This document shows, one piece after another, positions 28,918 through 34,243 of a stretch of 34,243 nt of DNA (positions are counted from its first letter, which is position 1; every line of letters starts with the position of its first letter). A model generated the notes under the pieces. It searched no databases. It worked only from the letters and a program-made list of their open reading frames with translations, and was not told where the DNA came from. The DNA comes from Thiotrichaceae bacterium (GTDB lineage Bacteria > Pseudomonadota > Gammaproteobacteria > Thiotrichales > Thiotrichaceae): the NCBI GenBank assembly GCA_026989335.1, contig JALSJN010000005.1, positions 1 to 34,243 of the forward strand, written 5' to 3'. The position numbers and the translations under genes are program-made.

Positions 28918-29802
28918 TTATTTAGAATAGAACTTCGCTTCTTCCCCTTTTTTCTTATGAAAAATGATCGTTCGTGTAATATTTAAACGGTCATACTTCG
29001 CACGAATTTCTTTCGGCAAAGGCTCATAGGGCGATGCTAGCTTTACTATTTTTATAGCAGCTTTATCTAATACTTTAGAGCCTGATGATACTGAAATATC
29101 AATGGAAACTGCACGCCCTGCCCTATCTAAGGTAGTATTTAGAATAAGTGTACCACTTAAACTTAAATCGAGTGCTTTTTGTGGGAAGTTAATATTGCCA
29201 ATACGTTCCATTTTTTTGGACCAGTTTATAATATATTCAGCTTCAACAGTTCCCCTTGTGCTGAGTGAATCTATGAAACGAATACGCGGTCTTTTCGCAT
29301 AGCGCTCTTCTTGCTCGCTCATTTCAACCATCAACTTTGCTATTGCCTCAGTCTCTTCTGAGTTATCAACGACTACGGTTTTTTCTTCAGGCTTCTGCTC
29401 TTCTTTAGGTTTTTTATTAATTAATTTATTGGTTTTTCCCTTGGTGGTTAATAATTCTGGCTCCAATTTCTCAACCACTTTTTTAACCGTTCTTTCAGAG
29501 CTTAACAGTTCATCTCCATTTTCATTATTTGCTTCTTTTGCCGCATTCGGGCTGCTTATTTTAGATTTATCTTTAGTTTCTCCACTGCCTTGTTGATTGC
29601 TGTTGGCGATAAAGTCTGCATTCTGGGGGGCTTTGTCATTACTGGTTTTGACTAAACGAATATCTAAAATAGGTGCTTTTGGTGCTGAAGGTAAGTCAGG
29701 TAATCTGAATCCCATCGCATACAAACCGACATGTAGCACAAGAGAAATAGGCACAGTTATGAATAACGGGTTGTAGCCAAATATTTTTATTGGTGAGGAC
29801 AT
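28918..29802 (-). CDS. TonB-family energy transducer
   Basis: N-terminal membrane anchor (FITVPISLVLHVGLYAMGF, about 12-30), a long charged linker with Lys/Glu runs, then a TonB C-terminal domain. The domain reads NINFPQKALDLSLSGTLIL, then TLDRAGRAVSIDISVSSGS with the YP-like SPYEPLPKEI near the end. No ExbB or ExbD gene is nearby. It begins the row algH-ruvX-pyrR-pyrB-pyrC', the place held by tonB3 in Pseudomonas, where it affects twitching motility. The start at 29802 puts the membrane span close to the N-terminus; an ATG 13 codons upstream (29841) is open and cannot be excluded. A gshB gene, its usual upstream neighbour, is absent. Confidence 0.85.
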   Translation of the reverse strand: MSSPIKIFGYNPLFITVPISLVLHVGLYAMGFRLPDLPSAPKAPILDIRLVKTSNDKAPQNADFIANSNQQGSGETKDKSKISSPNAAKEANNENGDELLSSERTVKKVVEKLEPELLTTKGKTNKLINKKPKEEQKPEEKTVVVDNSEETEAIAKLMVEMSEQEERYAKRPRIRFIDSLSTRGTVEAEYIINWSKKMERIGNINFPQKALDLSLSGTLILNTTLDRAGRAVSIDISVSSGSKVLDKAAIKIVKLASPYEPLPKEIRAKYDRLNITRTIIFHKKKGEEAKFYSK

Positions 29803-29841
29803 AGTAAATTCTATTTTTAGAGTTTGCGGGCAAGCACCCAT

Positions 29842-30257
29842 TAGTTTTCAGAATAACATAGAGAACTTTAATTTAAGATGAACGAACAAAGATAAAAAGA
29901 CTTGAACGTAAAGAGTTTAACAACATGAAGTTGTTATTTATTTACCCTCATGAACTTCAAGTCCCTCATAAGTAAAATTTTTATTTTTTTCTTAGTGAAT
30001 CTCACAGGCACTTAAAAAAACAAATACACAGAAACTAAAAACCCTAAGCAAGCTTAGGGTTAAATTTGGTTACGCTACTAATAAATTAGAAAACAGCGTC
30101 ATCCTCCAAGAATCACTGTAGATACTTTATCTGAAATTACAAAAAAACAAAGTTTCTACGCAACCATTCTCCTCGGGTGGTAGTTGTGGAGAGCCGCTAG
30201 TCTAATCGAATTTACTAAATTTATCAAAGAACGAGTGAAATTAATCTCTGGTGTAGC
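29842..30257. other. 416-bp intergenic region with inverted repeats
   Basis: AT-rich spacer between the tonB-type gene and the lipase relic. It holds a hairpin AACAAC/GTTGTT (29920-29936), the lipase-side terminator (30034-30061), and an 11-bp inverted repeat with one mismatch, GTAGATACTTT/AAAGTTTCTAC, around 30118-30159. No reading frame was convincing. Confidence 0.4.
30034..30061 (-). terminator. Terminator downstream of the lipase gene
   Basis: AACCCTAAGC and GCTTAGGGTT form a 10-bp stem (30040-30061). On the minus strand it is followed by TTTTTAGTTT. It lies about 200 bases after the lipase stop. On the plus strand no T-run follows. Confidence 0.7.
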
Positions 30258-31099
30258 TTATTTTATCTGTTTGAGAATATCCAAAACCACCAAACCATCT
30301 TTATAGCTTAACACATGGCTTTCTGTGGTAATGGCAACACCAGAACGGCCTCGCAAGCTCCAAACATTATTCATATTTTGGCTTGCCGCAGGCACGATAA
30401 AATCAAACTTTTTTGGCTTGGAGATACTCTCATTTTTACGCACGATAGACGCGTAGTGAATATTAGGGTATGGCTGTCGATTCATCCAAAATAGAAAGCT
30501 ACCCTGCTTTTCTTCTTTTAAATCAGACATTAAACCGCGCGAGTCCTGTAAAGTTTCTTCACCCGCCATACTAATCATCATGCCAATGGGTGAGTTACCT
30601 GCCATATAGGCAAGGTCCGCAGTAGGCGTACCTAAATGCGGTGTAGCAATAGTAATTAAACCGTTAACAGGAACACGCTTTGGATCGAGTAAAAATAGCC
30701 TAGCTACCACCCCGCCTGCCGAATGGCCAATTAATGTCAGTGGCTCTTGGCGTTGCGCATAAAGGTGTTGCAGGTATTGCAGCAAGATACCTTCTTGCGT
30801 TTGCAGGTTGGTCTGCGAGGGTAGCTCAACACGATAAAAAGCATTCACTTCAGGCGCAATCGGGCGGGGTACCATCATCCCCCACGGGTTAAAATTATAG
30901 CTGTCACCCTGCACAAAACCATTGCGCTCTACTATCTGAGAAAACCCAGAGGTATTCCAAATACTCGCATTAGATAGGTAGCCATGAATCAATACTAACG
31001 TTTTGCTTGAAGCGTTAATGGCATGAAGAGTAAAAAGCTGAAGGTGAAAAAAGCTCCTAATAAACCTTTGTTAAAACGTCGTTTATAAGCTTGAAACAT
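30258..31099 (-). pseudogene. Exported alpha/beta-hydrolase (lipase-like), frameshifted
   Basis: The C-terminal 244 residues (30258-30992) form a lipase-type hydrolase: VLIHGYLSN oxyanion region, nucleophile elbow LIGHSAGGVVA with Ser91 (counting from the TTG at 30992), TIATPHLGTPTAD, and a late His in TESHVLSYKDG. They lack a proper start. An ATG at 31099 in another frame gives MFQAYKRRFNKGLLGAFF and a hydrophobic stretch ending LTLQAKR, then a stop: a clear signal peptide. Adding one base to the four-base homopolymer at 31001-31004 fuses the halves as LTLQA-KTLVLIHGY. So the gene is split by a single missing base, through mutation, phase variation or sequencing error. Intact it would be a periplasmic or secreted esterase/lipase. 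Confidence 0.8.
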
Positions 31100-31112
31100 A
31101 TATAATAGGCCC

Positions 31113-31808
31113 ATGAATATTAAATGCATTGCCTTTGATTTAGATGACACATTATGGGAATGCCACCCGGTGATTAAACATGCAGAACAATGTTTTTATG
31201 ATTGGTTAATCACATACTACCCAAAGATACCACAAAAATATAGCGCCTCAGCATTGGTTGAGCATCGAGTCAATTATATGCAGGTGCAGCAAAATAATTT
31301 GTATGACTTAACTATTTTACGTAAAAACTGGATGAAAGTCCTTGCCGAAGAAGTGGGTTATAATCAAAGTTCTAATCATCGTTACATTGAGGCGGGTTTT
31401 GAAGTATTTTGGTTAGCACGTAATGAAGTTACATTTTTTGATGGCACGTTAGATATTCTTGAAGATTTAGCGACACGCTACTCTTTAGGGGTCATCAGTA
31501 ACGGCAATGCGGACATAAATCATATCGGTATTGGGCATCTCTTTGACTTTACACTCTCATCTGAACAAGCTGGAGCTTCTAAACCTAATAAGACTATATT
31601 TGATCAAGCCTTAGTGCTTGCTGGCACAAAAGCACATGAAACGGTGTATGTGGGCGACAACCCAAAGAATGATATTTTAGGGGCACATGCTGCCGGTTTA
31701 CATGCCATTTGGTTTAACCCTCGCTTGCAAGCTTGGCCGAGGGGGAAAATACCGAGTGCCGTTATTCGCCACCTTAATGAATTAGAGGAAAAGCTAATTA
31801 AATTGTAG
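31113..31808 (+). CDS. HAD-superfamily hydrolase, YigB-like
   Basis: Cytoplasmic phosphatase of 231 residues. Motif I is AFDLDDTLWE (nucleophile Asp9 and general acid Asp11), motif II VISNGNAD, motif III the lysine in ASKPNKTIF, and motif IV VYVGDNPKNDILGA. A helical C1 cap lies between motifs I and II. The closest familiar relatives are the YigB group, some of which dephosphorylate a riboflavin precursor; the substrate here is a guess. It is divergent from the lipase relic with only 13 bases between starts, and no ribosome site is evident before the ATG. Confidence 0.82.
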   Translation: MNIKCIAFDLDDTLWECHPVIKHAEQCFYDWLITYYPKIPQKYSASALVEHRVNYMQVQQNNLYDLTILRKNWMKVLAEEVGYNQSSNHRYIEAGFEVFWLARNEVTFFDGTLDILEDLATRYSLGVISNGNADINHIGIGHLFDFTLSSEQAGASKPNKTIFDQALVLAGTKAHETVYVGDNPKNDILGAHAAGLHAIWFNPRLQAWPRGKIPSAVIRHLNELEEKLIKL

Positions 31809-31968
31809 TTTTTCAAACAAGAAACTTGCATAGATATAAAACATGCGCATATTAATCTAATCGTGAAAACAATACCGCGCCACCAAACTTGCTATAAAAT
31901 AACAACTCATGCGTGGTATAACCACCTTGACCTTAATTTTCTTAAATCATAAATTGACTAGGTAAGCC

Positions 31969-34116
31969 ATGCAACATAGCCAACTCAGTGATAATAGTGA
32001 TCGTAGCCACGATGCATGGGTTGAGCGCTTGTGGGTTACAAATAATAATAAAGATAAACTTCAGCTAATCAAAGCGATAAATTTGATGCAGGCTGTTTCC
32101 GCATTTAGCCAATATAAACACATCCCTTTTGGGCTGGATGTTGCCGATATTTTACGCAATCTACAGGTCGATCAAGTGTCATTAATCGCCGCCATTCTAA
32201 GTGATGTGCGCCTAGCCGATACTTATTCGATTGAAACAATCGCGGAAGAATTTAGTAGCACCATTGCATTATTAGTAAAAAATATGCGTTGGTTACATAA
32301 CTTCAAATCACCCTCAGACAAAGAAACGCCCGAGCCGGAGCAAGCAGAACGCTTAAGGCGTATGTTGCTTGCCATGGTGGATGATGTGCGCGCCGTGCTT
32401 ATACATCTTGCTTGGCGCTTACAGCACTTACGCTTATTGGTCGATGCTGACTTGTATGAGCAACGTAGCTTCGCACAAGAAACCATGGATATTTTTGCAC
32501 CATTGGCCAACAGACTCGGAGTCAGCCAAGTAAAGTGGGAAATGGAAGATCTAGCCTTTCGCTATTTAGAGCCACACACCTACAAGCAAATAGCCAAGTC
32601 GCTAACCTCAAAACGCATTGAACGTGAAGCGTATATTGAGGCCTTTACGACCGACCTTGAAATATTACTGACCAAAGCAGACATTAAAGCAGAAGTGTTT
32701 GGCCGACCTAAGCATATCTATAGCATTTGGAAAAAGATGCAACGCAAAGGTTTATCCATTGACCAGCTTTATGATTTACGTGCAGTTCGGGTGATTGTTG
32801 ATGACGTACAGACTTGTTATGGCACATTAGGAATCGTTCACGAGCAATGGAAACATGTACCTGCCGAGTTGGATGATTATATCGCCAACCGCAAACCTAA
32901 CGGTTATCAATCATTACATACTGTCGTCATCGGCCCAAAAGGTCGTCATGTAGAAATTCAAATTCGCACCCACGATATGAATGTCTTTGCCGAATTAGGC
33001 GTTGCCGCGCATTGGCGCTACAAAGAAGGAGGCGGTGAAAATGCAGCAATGGAGCGTGTGGTTGGCTCATTACGTCGATTACTCGATAGCACCGAGGATG
33101 ACGCTTCTTTATTAGAAGACTTTCGTGCAGAGATATTCCCTGATCGCGTATTTGTGCTCACTCCGCAGGGTGATATTAAAGACCTATCAAAAGGCTCTAC
33201 GCCGCTAGACTTTGCCTACTCGGTGCATACCAGTATTGGGCATCGTTGCGCAGGGGCTAAGATTAACGGCGTTATAGTTTCACTAGATAAAAAATTAAAC
33301 AATGGTGATCAAGTAGAAATTATTACCCAAAAGTTAGAGCAACCTCGGCGCAAATGGCTAAATCCTTCTTTGGGGTATATTGGCTCATCAAGTTCTCGCA
33401 GTAAGATTCGTCATTGGTTTAGGCAGCAAGATCACGAAAAGAATATTCAAGATGGCATGGAAATTCTGGAACAAGAAAAGCACCGTTTAAACATAAAATC
33501 CTTTGATTTTGAAGCCTTACAAACGCGCTTTCATCATCAGTCTAAAAAAGAATTTTTAGTCGCCTTAGGGCGCGGTGATATTAGCGTACCGCAATTAACC
33601 GCAACACTCGACATTCCCAAAAAAGAAGAGGTAAAGCTCCGCAAAATTAATGTCGATAAAAACAACGACCGTGGAATACGAATAGAAGGAGTCAGCAACT
33701 TATTAGTAGAGATTGCCAACTGCTGTAAACCCGCGCCCGGTGACGACATCATCGGCTATATTACAGTTGGTCGCGGCATTACCATTCACCGCAAAGACTG
33801 CGCAAATATAGATACAAAAAATCTCGGTGAAGAAAAGTCATTACGCCTAGCAGAAGCGACATGGGGCACTGAAACCACAGCCTATACCGTTGAAATTCAA
33901 GTCACCGGATTTAACCAACCAGGCTTACTTAGTGATGTTGCCATGGTGCTTGCAAAAGCCTCTGTCAATGTATCAGACATCAACAGAAAGCAGGGCAACA
34001 CCGACTTGGTTTCAATTTTAAACATAACCATTCAAATTGAAAATACGGTACAGCTGTATGAAGTGCTAGAGAAAATTGCGCAGCTACCCCATGTGGTTGA
34101 TGCTAAACGCAATTAA
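31969..34116 (+). CDS. relA: GTP pyrophosphokinase (ppGpp synthetase I)
   Basis: Ribosome-bound stringent-response enzyme that makes (p)ppGpp when tRNAs are uncharged. The 715 residues have the RelA layout. First comes a degenerate HD domain (about 40-190; AAILSDVRLAD lacks the HD pair needed for hydrolysis). The synthetase domain (about 235-355) has GRPKHIYSIWKKM, Asp269 in YDLRAVRV, and the acidic ELDD (300-303) motif of monofunctional RelA instead of the basic SpoT form. Then follow TGS (about 393-455), the zinc-finger region with Cys585-Cys586 and HRKDC (607-611), and ACT (about 638-715). So it synthesises but should not degrade ppGpp. It stands alone; just after its stop lie IS-like hairpins. 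Confidence 0.96.
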   Translation: MQHSQLSDNSDRSHDAWVERLWVTNNNKDKLQLIKAINLMQAVSAFSQYKHIPFGLDVADILRNLQVDQVSLIAAILSDVRLADTYSIETIAEEFSSTIALLVKNMRWLHNFKSPSDKETPEPEQAERLRRMLLAMVDDVRAVLIHLAWRLQHLRLLVDADLYEQRSFAQETMDIFAPLANRLGVSQVKWEMEDLAFRYLEPHTYKQIAKSLTSKRIEREAYIEAFTTDLEILLTKADIKAEVFGRPKHIYSIWKKMQRKGLSIDQLYDLRAVRVIVDDVQTCYGTLGIVHEQWKHVPAELDDYIANRKPNGYQSLHTVVIGPKGRHVEIQIRTHDMNVFAELGVAAHWRYKEGGGENAAMERVVGSLRRLLDSTEDDASLLEDFRAEIFPDRVFVLTPQGDIKDLSKGSTPLDFAYSVHTSIGHRCAGAKINGVIVSLDKKLNNGDQVEIITQKLEQPRRKWLNPSLGYIGSSSSRSKIRHWFRQQDHEKNIQDGMEILEQEKHRLNIKSFDFEALQTRFHHQSKKEFLVALGRGDISVPQLTATLDIPKKEEVKLRKINVDKNNDRGIRIEGVSNLLVEIANCCKPAPGDDIIGYITVGRGITIHRKDCANIDTKNLGEEKSLRLAEATWGTETTAYTVEIQVTGFNQPGLLSDVAMVLAKASVNVSDINRKQGNTDLVSILNITIQIENTVQLYEVLEKIAQLPHVVDAKRN

Positions 34117-34119
34117 ATT

Positions 34120-34191
34120 GTCAACGACCACCGGCTCAAGCCGGTGGCTTCGTATTTTCGGCTAAAGCCAAGTGATCGTCTATCCAGACGA
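34120..34191 (-). mobile_element. Putative right end of an IS200/IS605-type element
   Basis: Three close hairpins: CCACCGGCT/AGCCGGTGG with a 2-base loop (34128-34147), GGCT/AGCC (about 34160-34168), and ATCGTCT/AGACGAT with a 4-base loop (34175-34192). They lie between the relA stop and a coding fragment ending at 34192. Imperfect hairpins next to a transposase or tnpB gene, without terminal inverted repeats, are typical of IS200/IS605 ends. The element itself would continue beyond the window, so this rests on pattern only. Confidence 0.45.
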
Positions 34192-34243
34192 TTAAGTCAC
34201 GTCAAAATTATCATCAGGCTCTGGTGGTGTCTGATTCTTTATA
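34192..34243 (-). CDS. C-terminal fragment of an unidentified gene (partial)
   Basis: On the minus strand a frame open to the window edge ends KNQTPPEPDDNFDVT and TAA at 34192-34194. The composition is protein-like, with an acidic-proline tail. The hairpins just downstream suggest a transposon gene, but 16 residues cannot prove it. Other frames here contain stops. Confidence 0.35.
   Translation of the reverse strand, partial: IKNQTPPEPDDNFDVT

Noticed and set aside
31001..31004. Programmed ribosomal frameshift in the lipase gene
   Set aside because: A four-base run without a slippery heptamer or downstream stem is weak; a simple deletion or sequencing error is more likely.

Overview
The window reads as chromosomal core of an AT-leaning gammaproteobacterium. 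Several gene orders are characteristic of that class: tesA divergent from ybbA-ybbP, the tonB-type gene/algH/ruvX/pyrR/pyrB/pyrC' order known from Pseudomonas, rpmA-obg-proB divergent from ispB, and a monofunctional RelA. The glycolytic/pentose cluster tkt-gap-pgk-pyk-fba and the metK-ahcY-metF cluster would suit a Thiotrichales/Piscirickettsiaceae-like lineage such as Methylophaga or Cycloclasticus relatives. That placement is inference, not something the sequence proves.

Layout. 1-591: 3' part of an AraC-family regulator gene, interrupted by a 51-bp palindromic insert. 611-1958 (minus): metZ behind a SAM-II riboswitch, an intrinsic terminator and a clear promoter. 2024-3490: ubiD. 3520-4329 (minus): exported SGNH/sialate-esterase-like protein. 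4470-11650 (minus): tkt, gap, pgk, pyk, fba, all toward lower coordinates, with an unusually structured gap-pgk spacer. 12006-15864: tesA (minus) and ybbA-ybbP (plus). 15866-16253: decayed glyoxalase/VOC gene. 16485-20316 (plus): metK, ahcY and metF, with SAH riboswitches before metK and before ahcY and an unidentified structured leader plus terminator before metF. 20330-22848 (minus): rpmA, obg, proB; rplU is missing from its usual place. 23105-24916 (plus): ispB and a disordered hypothetical protein. 24954-29802 (minus): pyrimidine operon with a dead dihydroorotase. 30258-31099 (minus): lipase gene split by a one-base frameshift. 31113-31808: HAD phosphatase. 31969-34116: relA. 34120-34243: hairpins and a C-terminal coding fragment that look like the end of an IS200/IS605-type element.

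How it works together. The methionine/SAM cycle is the regulatory theme. metZ makes homocysteine and appears to be shut off by SAM. metK makes SAM, ahcY removes SAH, and metF supplies methyl-THF; the first two carry SAH-sensing leaders. One window thus holds two riboswitch classes reading the two sides of the SAM/SAH ratio. The remaining genes are housekeeping: central carbon, quinone, pyrimidine and proline synthesis, ribosome assembly and the stringent response. No tRNA, rRNA, CRISPR array or complete mobile element was recognised. The most promising new observations are the 127-bp palindrome between gap and pgk, the ahcY-metF leader, and the in-frame palindromic insert in the AraC gene.
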